Shown here one piece after another: positions 23,742 to 35,989 of a stretch of DNA of 64,000 nt. The DNA is taken from contig NC_065879.2 in NCBI RefSeq assembly GCF_932274485.2, forward strand, positions 44,130,936 through 44,194,935, given 5' to 3'. The translations under genes were made by a program, and so were the position numbers. The stretch's first letter is position 1. Every line of letters starts with the position of its first letter. The notes under the pieces were generated by a model. It saw only the letters and a program-made list of their open reading frames with translations, was not told the DNA's origin and did no database searches. Source of the stretch: Patella vulgata. Taxonomy: Eukaryota; Mollusca; Gastropoda; Patellidae.

Positions 23742-24612
23742 ATGGTCGCATGCCAGTGTGCCCACTTTTCTAATAAAAACAAGTTTCACCCAGGCGAAGA
23801 ACAATAGAGGGATTAACAAGCGTTAACGAGGGAACAATAGAGAGATTAACAAGGGATTAATTAGTGTGGTCATGTACTTAGCACATATCTCCTGATATGT
23901 GGACTACAGCTCACCTGAATTTGCAGAAGTAAACTGGAAATGACTAAATATTCAGTCTTATGATTGGTGAGATGAACTCACTCTAATCGTTAAATTGATG
24001 AATTTTATGAAAAGATGATTACACTTGAATATAGTATGAATAATATTCAGCACACATTCAGCAAGCGTACTCTGAGGTCACCATACTGCCGTTGGGTGCC
24101 AACGGCAAATTACGGCCTAAGAGAAGGAAGTACCGGCAACTTGAAACCCGACTTTATTCGAGTATGCCGATGGCGTAGCCCGTTTGACTGCTTTGTAAAT
24201 GACATGAATAATTATAGATTTGATTTTTTATTGTTTATGTTTTACTATTATGATATTTTTAATTTTAACCAGTTCATTGTTTATCTTGTTGTAACTATAA
24301 TTATCCCATTATTATTTGTATGTTATATTTTTTATTGAATTGTAAAATGTGATGTATTATATATATTAAACAGAGAAAAATTTAAAAAAAACAACTTTAT
24401 ACAGTAATATCTATATTTTTTTCCTTCCATGTACCCACAATAAACTAATCCTAATCCGCTTAATACACTAATCCACATAATTCTTAATTGGACTTAATCC
24501 CTAATTTTTCAAACCTGAAATTACACAAATTGATAAATGGATAAGTCAAACGCAGCAACCAACAACTCAGCTGTAACTGAACACTTGAACTCCAACCCCC
24601 GCCACAGTCCAA
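23742..24612. other. No gene supported
   Basis: A 107-codon frame at 24015-24338 has no recognised domain and its second half is a run of hydrophobic residues from AT-rich DNA. A short hairpin, CCGTTGGGTGCCAACGG, lies near 24090. AACAATAGAG and GATTAACAAG are doubled near 23800-23865. Confidence 0.4.
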
Positions 24613-27600
24613 TGATCAAATGTTAATAATAGTAATCTTTATTCATGTATTGAAGCCTTACGGCCATAGTACAAATTTAGCATATTGAAGTGAAAATTAT
24701 GTACACTTATTTCTATTTTAACCATTAAATAATACTTTATAGATTTATGCAAAACATATAGATACAATAAATAGAGTGGTGCACAAAGTAGAAAAGGAAA
24801 GGGACAGTTTAGTGTAGAAAATGACTAATATTTACAATGTTATAATAGTGTATAAATAACTATACCTATGACAATGTGATTAGTAAAGAAAGGAATAATA
24901 TCTACAATTTTGAATATGAATATTTTCTTGTGATAATTGACAAACTGTATACAAAATTTATGCAGAAGTTGATAATGTTTTACGTATTTCAATTGCAAAA
25001 TATATAAATTTTGAGATATTTATAACGACAGTTTGTTCGTTATTTGACATTAATTGAATAAACTGGTACTTTGTATCATACTTGTTATCTACGTGGATAT
25101 ATTTTGATCTAAGGCTATCGTATGCCGAGCATCTTAATAGAAAGTGACACTCATCTTCGCACTCATGCAGATCACATAAACGACATATTTTGTAATCCTC
25201 TGGCAATTTACGCCATTTACAAAGCGTGTTCATAAACAGGTATGATCCACAACGAAATTTAATAAGCGCGCGCTTAAATGTCTTGTCATATGTTGACAGC
25301 AAATACGTCTTGAGTTTTCATATAAGGAATAGTGCCATTCTTGGGAACAACATTCACGGATTCTCTGCGTGAATAGGTAAATAAATTCAGCACAATTTCT
25401 TATTGTTTGGGAAATCCATACTATACCAAAGCCATACCTAAATAGTAGATTTTTAACATCGCTTGCCCATGTTTTCCTACCATTCATATCCAAGTTATGT
25501 AGCATTACATACGCTTGTATGGGAAGTCGATGGTCTGGCATGCATAAAAGTTTAACCCAATATCTGATACATCTATTTGCAGAGTTAACAAAAAGGTAGG
25601 ATCTCCCGAGTTCACCTAAAACAGCAGAGTTACTAGTATGATGAGGCAGTTTTAATACATAATTGAAGAATTTTAAATGGACATTTTCTATTTTTGTACA
25701 AAAAGAATGCCCCCATATCTCGGAGCCATACAATACAATTGGAAGGATCATTTTATCAAATATTTGTACAGCACAACTAAGACTGATACCATGACACTTT
25801 TTGTCTATACATTTCATGATATTAATAACTTTCTCGGATTGTAGAATTTGAACTTCTTTTGTTTTCGACCATTTAAGTTTTGTTGAGAACACAACCCCTA
25901 GATATTTGTAGAAAGAAACGGTATCTATTGGGACATTATTGTAACTCCATTAATCATATGCTCTCAGTGGACCACCGTTTCTAAATACAAGTATCTTGGT
26001 TTTTTGGGTGTTGATGGACATTCCATATTTCTCACAAAATGATGCTAGACAGTTAATTTGGTGTTGTAGATTAAACACAGTATCGGCGATGTTTCCGATG
26101 TCATCGGCAAATAGCAAAGAGAATACATTGGGAAATACATTGGATAAAAAGATACCATTACATTTCTTATTTTGCAACTCACTGACATATAGATTTATGA
26201 AGAGCGAAAATAATAACGGGCTTAATATACAGCCTTGTCTGGTACCCGTATTACATGCAAAGAAGTCAGTTAGTCCCAGTGGTGTAACAACACACGATTT
26301 GCACTTGGAATACATGTTTCTGATGATATAGATGAATTTTCCATGGATACCTGCTTCCATCATGTTGACCCAGAGCAAGTCATGCTGGACGGAATCAAAC
26401 GCTTTGTGGAAGTCCACAAATAGCAGATATATTCGCCCCCTTTTTCTCGATAGATATTTACTTATAATACCTTGTAAGGAGAATATATTATCGACAGTTG
26501 GGTATTTTTGGCGGAACCCAGCTTGATACTCATGGATAATATTATTTAAATTACACCAGGATAGAAGTCTGTTGTTTAATACTTTTGTAAATATTTTACA
26601 CAAACTGGACAGCAAGGAGATTCCCCTGTAGTTATCGACATTGTCCACACAACCTTTCTTGCGTATAGGACTTATAATGACCTTGCCCCATTTCTCAGGG
26701 AAGTTCCCGCTATTCAGGATTGCGTTAAATATATTACAAAGGGCTGACTTTATGATGGCCTCACTCTCTTTGATCAGTTCATTACATAGTCCATCAATGC
26801 CAGGTGACTTATTATTGCGGACACTCCTAATTGCCTGAGAAACTTCAAATTCTGTGATGGGTTTATTTAATTATTCGGGAGTATCACTTTCACGAATATC
26901 ACAATGATCATCATGTGATGTTAAAGACTCTAGGTACCAGTGGTCGGTTAATGGACTATTAGAGTTCAAAAGATCACGAAAGTATGCTATCCATTCATCG
27001 CAACAGATGTTTGAATTGGCTGGTGGTCTCCGTAGAAAGGATTTTACTTTTCCCCAAAAATTTTGCGGGTTCCGGATGCCACTTTCCAAATTACAACTAA
27101 GTTGTTGACAGAACTCATTCTTTTTCGAGGAACACAGGCTTTTGAACTCTTTTTTGTTTTGTTTTGTATAATTGTTGAGGTCAATATCACGTTTACTAGT
27201 TCTGTAGATATTTAGAGATTTAGATTTTGATTGTTTTAGAAGTTCACAATTTTAATCGAACCACGGAGATTGGGTATAGAGACGACGATATGGACGACAT
27301 ACTGTGAACATTGGTTTAGCTGCTCTATCAAGGACATGACTGAGCTTTTCAACTGAAACATTAACGTCAAGTGTCAAAGCGTTTTCAAGATCACCAAGAA
27401 TATTGGAGGAGTAATCGTCTGAGATAGTATTTATAAAGCCATTTTTGTGTAATGGGTTCCATTTGAACATATGCCGCTCATGTATCTGTAAATCACATTC
27501 ATTTGTTGTGTTTTGTATTTGATCGATGTAAGCCTTTATCTCACACTGAATTGGAAAGTGGTCAGAGCCATCAAATTGTCCAACCTTAAAGTATCTTATT

Positions 27601-28204
27601 TGTGGAAAAAGATCTGCGGAGGCCACTATATAGTCAACTACACTCTAGCCATTATTAGCCAGACACGTAAAGTCACCTTTAGGATCACTAGCAAAACGTC
27701 CATTCAATATGTGAATCCCAAACACCTTACACAACCTGATAAATTCTCGCCCAAAGTTGTTTTCTTGTTCGTCCAGGTTGTTTCAAGGTGCACTGAACGT
27801 GTCTTGCTCATAAACGTCATTGGTGTCTTGTATATATTTCAAAGAGTCATCATGGGTAAAGTCATCTAGTTGTCCAGTCCTGCAATTGAAATCCCCAGCA
27901 AGTAATATGGAACACTGTGGGAAATCGGACTGGCATAGGACAAGGATTTCCTATAATGATTCACTTGTTGAGGAGTCTTTATCATGGTAGTATTTAGAGC
28001 TTTCGGGTGAGATATATATATAAAGATAACAATAACGTCCATTTGGAACCCCAAAAATTGATGGTCCAGTTTGATGCTAATAGTATCTGGATAGCTGGCA
28101 TAGATTCGAATTATGCCGGCCTTTATAGAAAGGGATATATACACAAGCAGGCCTCAGTTTTTACCTTTCTGCCTATATGAGGAAGAACATTGATCAAATG
28201 TTAA
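24613..28204 (-). mobile_element. LINE with 14-bp target duplication, 5'-truncated
   Basis: The element is 24627-28190 (about 3.56 kb), minus strand. A perfect direct repeat TGATCAAATGTTAA lies at 24613-24626 and 28191-28204. The 3' end reads GGCCGTAAGGC, then AATAAAGATTACTATTATTA. It encodes part of an APE-type endonuclease, then a reverse transcriptase and a C-terminal cysteine-rich tail. The first part of the endonuclease and any ORF1 are missing, as in 5'-truncated insertions. The clade is uncertain; RT with FADD and an APE endonuclease place it in the jockey/CR1/I group in the broad sense. Confidence 0.93.
24958..28144 (-). pseudogene. LINE ORF2 remains: endonuclease, reverse transcriptase, zinc knuckle
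   Basis: Reading from 28144 downwards, the endonuclease shows LLAGDFNCRTG near 27890, SVVDYIVAS near 27625 and GSDHFPI near 27560. Reverse transcriptase follows: NNKSPGIDGLCNELIKE near 26800, VDNYRGISLLSSLCK near 26640, motif A FVDFHKAFDSV, motif B GTRQGCILSPLLF, and the catalytic FADD near 26100. The tail has CRLCDLHECEDECHFLLRC near 25170, a C-x-x-C..H..C arrangement. The frame is broken by a stop between the endonuclease motifs (about 27646), stops near 26870, and frame changes near 25940 and 25300. Such a modest number of breaks in 3.2 kb suggests a fairly young insertion. Confidence 0.9.
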
Positions 28205-28737
28205 AGCACTATGCAACAATATAAGCAACAAGAGAGGGCACCGATTGCACGAAGCCATTCAGAAACGAAGACACAAAACAACGATGAACAGAGATCGAGG
28301 ATTATTCCTCGCCAGGGCGCATGACACTCTTATTGCATAATATGTAATGAATATTTAATATTTAACATTATTCTCACAACTATTCATGATTAATAATCTA
28401 AATTTTGTAATGATTAAAATAATCCTTTTTAAAAAAAAAAAATGATAATTAACAATTGGCTATTATTTTGCTTTTCCGGGCTGTTGTTATTGAAATTCAA
28501 TGCACCTAATAGTTCAAATCTTGCTTTTCTAAATTACTCTAGCATCCAGTGTAAATACTACTCACTAATTTAAATAGTCTGTCTTGAGGGGACCATTGAA
28601 GATTTGTGCGGTCACTGGTTGTTGTTTATTAAAGATTTAATGCCCAATACATTAAATATTGGTCTAAGGGGTTTTGTATTTAAGTGCAACCACTTACATC
28701 AACATGCATATATCAACAATTTCGTCTTTTTTTTTTA
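28205..28737. other. No feature recognised
   Basis: AT-rich target-side sequence of the LINE insertion, with no motif noted. Confidence 0.4.
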
Positions 28738-29100
28738 GGGTGTTGTGATTATTAAAACCTAACCAAATCATTGTAAATACTCCACAATAAGCTATCCATT
28801 AATTAATTTGTGTTATTTTCAGGTAAAGTGGTCGTTGATAACATTATTCAAATTTTCATCTTCTTTCAGGGTGTTGAGATTATTAAAACCTGTTTAAATT
28901 ATTGTATATTCTCCACAACAAGTTATCCATTAAAACGCAGTTTTAAAATCACTGTCGTGGGAATCTTCCTCTCTCTAACCACAACAGCGATTTTAAAACT
29001 GTGTTTTAAAGTGACCTTTAGATATACAAGAACTTTTTATTTTTAGTCATTTTAAAACTGTGTTTTAAAGTGACTTTTAGATATACAAGAACTTTTTTTT
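28738..29100. repeat. Cluster of short direct and inverted repeats
   Basis: GATTATTAAAACCT and the following ~60 bp are doubled with a 130-bp period (about 28747 and 28877). AAACTGTGTTTTAAAGTGAC is doubled with a ~57-bp period (about 28995 and 29053). An inverted pair, AAAACGCAGTTTTAAAATCA near 28932 and GATTTTAAAACTGTGTTTTA near 28990, can form a hairpin. The phrase TTTCAGGTAAAGTGGT occurs at about 28817 and 29218. Confidence 0.7.
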
Positions 29101-29217
29101 ACCCATCTTCTTTATATTACCCCTACATATGTAAATAACTTAATTAAATCAACCTGTCCATAATACCATACCTTATTATTAGACGCTAAATTTGTAATAA
29201 ACAACATCATCTGTTAA

Positions 29218-29483
29218 TTTCAGGTAAAGTGGTATATATGCTGTATTGAATGTTGTTATTAGCATTAGACTTTTATAATCCTTAATTAAGTTCGATTCCC
29301 TGTAAGGTTATTAGAAGGGTATCTCTGGTTGGTCAGCATTAACCAAGTATTGTTGTGTACATGTATATTGTCTTGTTATATTTTCATATTTTATCATTAC
29401 TTGATAATGACTAGAGAAGCCTAGTCGAAACGTCGCTCAGTAATAAGCAGTAATTGTATTCCATAGAATTGTGACCTGTATAC
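29218..29483 (+). mobile_element. Penelope-type end fragment with hammerhead-like fold
   Basis: The segment is the inverted partner of 23496-23741. It holds TTGATAATGACTAG, a short loop, CCTAGTC, then GAAACGTCGC at about 29400-29435. That order (a UGA-type box, stem II, GAAAC) is the outline of a type I hammerhead ribozyme, but the first box differs from the CUGAUGA consensus, so activity is doubtful. The adjoining GTTCAATTACTAAATGCCA at 29488 is shared with 13951 and 18414. Confidence 0.6.
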
Positions 29484-30002
29484 TCTAGTTCAATTACTAA
29501 ATGCCATTGAAACAATTTGGTTGTATGCACATTACACAATCCAGCGGGAGAATACGTCAGGATCTAGTAACAATAGCAAGGGGACTTGCCAAAGGAAAGA
29601 AATCCTACAATGGAAAGTGGTACCAAGTGTTCTTTTTGTAATACAAACTTTGATATCTTGATACTAGACAAACTTGATTATCTTCATACCTGCACGAGCA
29701 AATTTATGTTACACACAAAACAAAACAAAATTAGACGTATGTGCACATCAATTCAAATAAATTAACACATAAGTGCTGTAAGTTGTAAGGCTAGTGCCGG
29801 TGGCGTTATAGGCATTTTCTTGATAAATTTCGAGACGGTTTTTTAGGACTTTGAATTCTGTCTTATGGTTTGGATTGTTCGTACTTGGTTTTATTTTATT
29901 TTTATCCAAACAGGATGCTTAAAAGCACTGACTTTTAAAGTCACTCAAAATACACGGAAGAAATATAATAACCAGTATTACGTTATGCACGGCTGACATG
30001 AA
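29484..30002. other. No feature recognised
   Basis: Apart from the shared GTTCAATTACTAAATGCCA at its start, the stretch has no structure that I can support. Confidence 0.4.
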
Positions 30003-30203
30003 GTGGTATGGGGTTTACCGTCCTACTTTTCTGCACCAACCAGTATAATGAAGACGGGCATGCAGTATGCTATATACGAGGGATATATTTACGTGAACGA
30101 TAGTATACGCGGAAACTTGCTATTTTGTCCCATCGGAACAACTAGACGCTGGCAAGAGGAAATCTCACCGGAAAATACCGAGTAGCTTTTTCGGCCATCG
30201 CTA
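30003..30203 (-). mobile_element. SINE family B remnant, reverse
   Basis: Starts with the tail (GGGGTTTACCGTCCTACT) and continues through an AATGAAGACGGGCATGCAGT segment to the part corresponding to GGCCGAAAAA of the head. Strongly diverged. Confidence 0.75.
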
Positions 30204-31082
30204 TATACTCAATGATCCAACGTGGATCCTGTTGTCTATAAAGTGGGTTAACCGGCAAATATGGCCCGCTACTGAATTTGTCATCTCTGTGATAATAACA
30301 GGAGTATAGTTGTAGTAATAATGGGTCATGGTTATTGAAAGATAATGCATTCCTACCTCCGTTTAAGCTTGTCTAGATGATATCACATATTTTGATCCTG
30401 ACCATGATTACACACATAATATAAGAAGTTATTATTTCACACGTATAAAAATAATAAAAATTGCATTTCCTAGAGAGATGTATCATTTTTGACAGATCTC
30501 ATAAAACTAATGTATAAATGACACATAACAAAACTTCAATGAAATATTAGTTTTAAGAATATGCAAACCAATAAAATTATGATGTCTTCTTTGACATTAA
30601 GGGTGTTTCTATTTTCTTTACTTTTAAACGTCAGTATCTTTGTCATTTACTTTACTGATAAGAAACATTTATTTACATCGCAGAAACAGTTTGCTTTGAA
30701 GTTTGCAATTATGTACACGATTTTTAAAACACATATAACGGAGTTGTGTAAAAGACATGAACCCTGCTCTTAATTCATGACAGCGGACCATTGAAGTTGT
30801 AGGGTTTGGCTGAGGGATCGAGTCATAATGTAGCTTAATGAACAGAAGGAGAGGGGAATCAGGTAGTAATATCAACCGACAGCAACCCGTACTTTTGTAA
30901 ATCTTATCGTAATCGCTGTTTGTCCGGTTTCCTAAATGGAATGCCTAATTCAGCATTGAAAACCTACAAGAACAGCTGCAGAGTGGTATAGAGTGGGGTT
31001 AAAGGACTCGTCAATACGTTGATGCCTATTCGTCTCCGAACTTACAATGTATTATTTGCCGAAGTAAACGTATAGTTACGGA
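30204..31082. other. No feature recognised
   Basis: A 70-codon frame at 30561-30773 could encode a hydrophobic segment but has no homology that I recognise and sits in AT-rich DNA. Confidence 0.4.
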
Positions 31083-31337
31083 GAGAGAAATGGGGTTTAA
31101 CGTACACTCGACACAAACTAGGTCATTTCGGGACTAACATATGGGTAATTTTATTTCAGTAATTCGCTTGTGCGTAAGGGTCGTTAGCAGTGGGAGGAAA
31201 TCGGAGGACCCGGAGAAAACCCACGAGGTTGGACATGCGACACTTCCCTTGTCCCATTCAAGCGGAGAATCGAAACCACAACACTTGACTCAATCACTAG
31301 ACCAGCTACCCCTTCCCCTAATTACTGCAGCACACGT
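31083..31337 (-). mobile_element. SINE family A, full length
   Basis: On the minus strand the head carries polymerase III boxes (TGGTCTAGTGATTGAG, then TTTCGATTCTCC about 30 bp later). A conserved body follows (CTCGTGGGTTTTCTCCGGGT) and a tail ending TTAAACCCCATTTC. This tail ending is shared with SINE family B. It abuts a Tc1-like remnant at 31338. Confidence 0.85.
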
Positions 31338-31856
31338 GTGAAAATGGACGTTTTTGATTTTTGTCTTAATAATGAGTAATCCTCAGGCATTCAGCAATTC
31401 GTCGTGGCATGCTCCTAACCAACTGTCCAATCACGACTTGGGGCAATCTGACCCACTCCTCTTGCACTGCCACGGCCAATTCTTGCAGTGTTGTCGGATG
31501 ACGTTGACGTCGACGAACACGTCTCCCGATAAAATTAAACGTAACACACGCTAAAGCAAAGATACGCTAAACAGTAAATCTTATGCAAGAACCGATAGGA
31601 ATGCTAAAATGGATAGATAAACCAGCACGCGACAGTTTTCATCAACCCTCCCTTGAAGTGTCAAATTTGACAATGAACCCCTCCCACGTGTATGGCGCTA
31701 TTGCGTGTTGCATGTGCAGCTCAGTGGTTCTGTTGGGGCGATAAGTTCTTCATCTGTGAACATACTCTCAAAGCATGTCAAGTGTGCATGACTATTTATC
31801 ATATCACAACTTGCATAGGTATTTGCATTTCAATATCCACTACATTTTTTGAAGAG
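31338..31856 (-). mobile_element. Tc1/mariner-like MITE, copy 2, truncated
   Basis: Reverse complement of 8021-8490, including the transposase C-terminal remnant (about 31365-31540, minus strand) and one terminal repeat finishing TTTTTTGAAGAG at 31856. The other end is lost at the SINE junction. Confidence 0.88.
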
Positions 31857-32579
31857 TTTATTTTTCCGAAAAGCAACATACTTTGATAACGGAATAAATT
31901 GTGCATGGGTGAATATTAAACGGCATTCGCAACCCCAGGCTGGTGGCCTTTATATCAAAAGCTAACACTACGGCATCCCATAATTCTATCGGATGTCTTG
32001 ATATTGCTGTACATCTTATGGCGTTAGTTTGGTGACAATTCCCAAGCTGGAGAAGGAGCGTACAGTGGTGATAGGCGAGTGCTATAGATCATAAGATATG
32101 TTACCAAAACAAGTTATGGTTCAACTTCCTGATTGTAAGTGACTAATAATAACAATTTGATGTCTGGTTAGTCGTTAAGCCCTCCTCCTTCTCTTTCCCT
32201 GAATTAACATGGGATATGTTAATTGCCATAATTGACTTGATCTTTAAAGTTGGAACAACCCCCATGTGGGCAGCCCGAGCTTCTTGTCACGTACAAGAGT
32301 GGGGCGAAGGAATGACTTGCATAGTTGCAGGGCACGTGTTAGGCGACCCAGCACTCACCCCACCGTCGGGGTCTAACATAATAAACGTTCTTTCAATATA
32401 TCTTACTGTTTAATATGCGAGAGCCCGTCTTCATTATCCCGGTCGGAGCAAATCAGTAGGCCGTTAAACTCCATTTCATTTCATATGTGAATACGCCATC
32501 TTGTAGTGGTTTCATGTAGCTAGGTGTTGGTGTCTGTACCATGTAAACGTTTTTCTTTGTTTTAATGTGAAATTGTATT
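31857..32579. other. Mostly unassigned; SINE-B tail
   Basis: At 32414-32485 lies a SINE-B tail on the plus strand (GCCCGTCTTCATTATCCCGG, then CCATTTCATTTCAT). The rest shows no recognised motif. Confidence 0.6.
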
Positions 32580-32975
32580 CTCTGTTTTGTAGTTAAAGAG
32601 GGAAAGTGGCTAACTCAATACCACCCACAGTCATCGACATTTCAAACTTATTGGTCAATTTAAATTAACATTGGTGTTGTGAAAAGATATGCTTTTGATA
32701 TCCAATATTTAAGACAAAATGAAAATTTCAAAATTTGAACACGAATCACGTGCCAGAATGCTTTCGAGTGCCAGTTGTAATGAAGCGACTCGATTAACAC
32801 GACAAATATATCCCACAGGAGAATACTACCGATGTAGACTGGATAACCCAGAAACGATTAAATGTAAATCAGTTTATATACATTCATATTACATTATTAT
32901 ATGCGCTGCAACCAATCTGTCTCCATTTCTAGATGTCCAACAAACGCAATTTAGCTGCATTAATCCGTTTTGTGA
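32580..32975. repeat. Unnamed dispersed repeat R1, copy 2 (empty site)
   Basis: Reverse complement of 7950-9055 without the MITE. On the minus strand it reads GCGCATATAATAATGTAATA, where copy 1 has ACGCATATA, the MITE, then TAATAATGTAATA. It overlaps an 87-codon frame at 32719-32982 that is not conserved in copy 1 and is not a credible gene. Confidence 0.78.
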
Positions 32976-33242
32976 GCAATAATGATTTAGTTGTTGAACA
33001 TAAGTACAACCAATTACAACCCCCATGTTCATCAAAGTTAAGAATCGACTAAAGAAAAGGCATATCACTGCAGAAGATCATGTTCCCAAACGAATAACAT
33101 TTCATTAAAAGCGTGAGGTTTTTTTATCTCGAAATATCTCATTTCTAATGAAGAGTCAAAATTAAAATAAAGATAGATTCAAAATAATCCGAAAATAAAA
33201 TACATATAAAATTAAAGCTTGACATCCACTTAACCCACTTTA

Positions 33243-34243
33243 GCTGCTTTCACACTGCATGTGCATTCAATGCAAATTCCGGAGACCGGCCTCCGGAATT
33301 CGGATTGGTTTGTCTCGGATTGAAAACGGTGCGTCACATTACAGCTTATTCGGATTGAATTCAAATTAAAACGCGCATAACTAGCCATTGATATGCAAGA
33401 TGGATGCGCCCGTCAATCGTATTCGTGATCTTCTATGGCTAATATTTAATTTCTTGGAGCGAGCAAGGCTACATCAGCGACGCCAGGTCTTGCACCTTCG
33501 GCATCAGACTTGCTATTGAACGTCGGGCACGATTTCGTCTGCAAGAATCAAAAGCGAATGAGGATGATTACTCTTCTGATCGCGTTTCCTATGCATCAAC
33601 AAGTATGCACATGCACTTCACTATCGACTCTGTTGTACTAGCGAAGATACATTTCATAGTTCAAATCCTTTCAGCACTAAACATGCACAATGCAAAGCAA
33701 TAAATTTTGTTGTCAATGTAATCGAACTACATACAATACATTCCAGAGACTAGATTCTACTAGACTCAAGATGCCCTGCCCTGCCCTGCCCCTAATTTAT
33801 AGGCCTTAAATGAACAGCCGTGGTCTGAACACATCATATCTTTGTATTTGGATTTTTAACTGGTTATGTTACAGCAGTATATGTTTCAGTGAGGTAGGGC
33901 TACGGCTATGTAGGCTATACGCCAACTGATTTATGTTTGCAATATTACTTTTTGAAAATACACACGTTTCCCTCCATGCGATAAAACTGGAGTAGAAGTG
34001 AACATGCGCGCATAGTTATTCGGTTCCGGTAAACCCGTCGATCTAAATCAAGCGCGTCACGCTCAAATTTTTACTGCGAATAACCCGATCGGGAATAGTT
34101 GTTCCAGATTGAATTCGGAAAAATATACGGATTCGTTATTTCAGATTGAGTTCGGATTTTAGCGAATTGAGTGTGACGCCTAAATCCGGAATAAGGCTTT
34201 ATTCTGAATTCAATTCAGATTAAACCCCAAGTGTGAACGCACC
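33243..34243. mobile_element. Harbinger/ISL2EU-like non-autonomous element
   Basis: The right end reads GTGTGAACGCACC and the left end GCTGCTTTCACAC, an imperfect inverted pair with the TGCGTTCACACT type of end found in PIF/Harbinger-group elements. Words like CGGATTGAATTC recur near both ends in opposite sense. A 40-codon frame at 33401-33520 (MDAPVNRIRDLLWLIFNFLE at its start) may be a remnant of an element protein. A clear target duplication was not found, so the superfamily is tentative. Confidence 0.55.
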
Positions 34244-35989
34244 TTTTGCTATCTTGGAGCGTGTCATACTCAAAAGGTTGCCCAGTCATAATAGCGTTAA
34301 AATGTGCAGATTATCAAAACAATTTCCCGTATGTCATGATATGGGCTTTTGGTAACAGCAAATATATTTTCCTGGTAGTTTGGCTGCAAAAGTACACCAC
34401 AAATTTGTTATAGCCATGCGTTTTCTACTCGATATATTTTATATATACATAGAGAAAAAAGTGAAGACCCCCCGTATATTATTCACAATGACATGTATTA
34501 CGAGGTTTGGCGTTGAAATCCAGATAATATAACCTTGGACAACAAAGTCTGGTTTGCAAGAATACATACTTTAAATTTATCACTAACTATAATCTCTAAT
34601 GTGACATACTAGATTCAATATATTTAAAGTACAAACAGGCTTAATGAAGGTTTCGATTTCAAAAAGGGAAATCAAGAATTCATTCATGTGGCGTCAGAAC
34701 AGCGACCGCTTACTTTTTGTAAACACACAGTTATGATAACAGAGATTACATAAAGCGATTAGATTTTAACAGTTGTTTGAAAAGGATTAACGTTTGTTTG
34801 TAACCTTGATGTAAAGCGAAATGCAAACCCTCGTTTATATATTCTTTTGGTGATAACAATCTAGAATCTTCTATTGGAAAGGACGACTTCCTTTCTAAAT
34901 TACTTTAATTTCTTAAATCAAGCGAATACATTATAGTCAACATGATACCGCCCACCTACAATATGCTCCTTCCGCATTGCAATCTTTTTCTGGAATATTT
35001 TGGTTAAAATATTCATTAAGTCAAAGCACTACATTTTAACCAAATCTCCCTGATACACATTAATAATGGCTTACCATTAAACAAGAACGTGATAAATTAC
35101 CTTTATCCACTACTTTATGACTAGATAAATAGCAAACTTTGTTTATATAAATTAGATGACTCTAATCACCTACAAATTCAGGCCCAAAATTAGCTTTTAT
35201 GATTTAGCACCCACCCCACCCCTTCCGGAATCCACACGCCCCTAGGACGTTCCGGCGTCCCTAAATTTATGTCTTTTAAATCTAGCTGATTGGTTGACTG
35301 AATGCTGATAACTACTAATCTATTCCAAAATCCACTTTGTTTCAGTTTAAATATATAAAAGAAGCGACCGAAAATGGTTCTTTATAATTTATTTATATGT
35401 GGATTTGTGTCAAATATGCATAAATGCTAAAATATGGCTACTTAGATGGTGATACGGACTCTGACCAATGGTTACTGGATAAATGCTCCGTCTTATTTTT
35501 AGCTTTCCATAAATCATTGTTTAACCCCAAATTTATACATGGTAAGTTTGGTTGGGGGTTTTTATTCCGAGTTATTCAAATTAAGTGACAAGTGAATGTG
35601 TAGCTGGCAAATTTTCACTTTTTGTTGAGTTTATCTGCTGAACCATTAGATGAAATTCAACAAAGGTTTGTACGGATGTTGCATTTCATAATAATTTATT
35701 TTCAGAATCATGTCAAAGCCCTAATTTAAATAGTCACCTGATATATATATAATAACATATGTCGGTTTTACATCATTTACCATGACTAAAACAGATAATC
35801 AGGAGAAAATTCAAACCATAACGATATCACCCCAGATAATTCAAATTAGAAATTAAATGTCAGATATAAGTTACACGTTGAAGTTTGAAATAAGTTTAGA
35901 CATAACCGTGTTGATATAACATTTCAAGATATTTTGATGCAGATTTCAACGTTTGAAGTAGGTATTTGGTCAAGTCGATAGCTTAAAGA
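34244..35989. other. No feature recognised
   Basis: AT-rich sequence, no gene, repeat boundary or RNA motif supported. Confidence 0.4.

Noticed and set aside
24015-24338. 107-codon open frame
   Set aside because: No domain recognised, and the C-terminal half is low-complexity hydrophobic sequence.
30561-30773. Small hydrophobic protein
   Set aside because: AT-rich DNA gives such frames often. There is no promoter, homology or conservation to support it.
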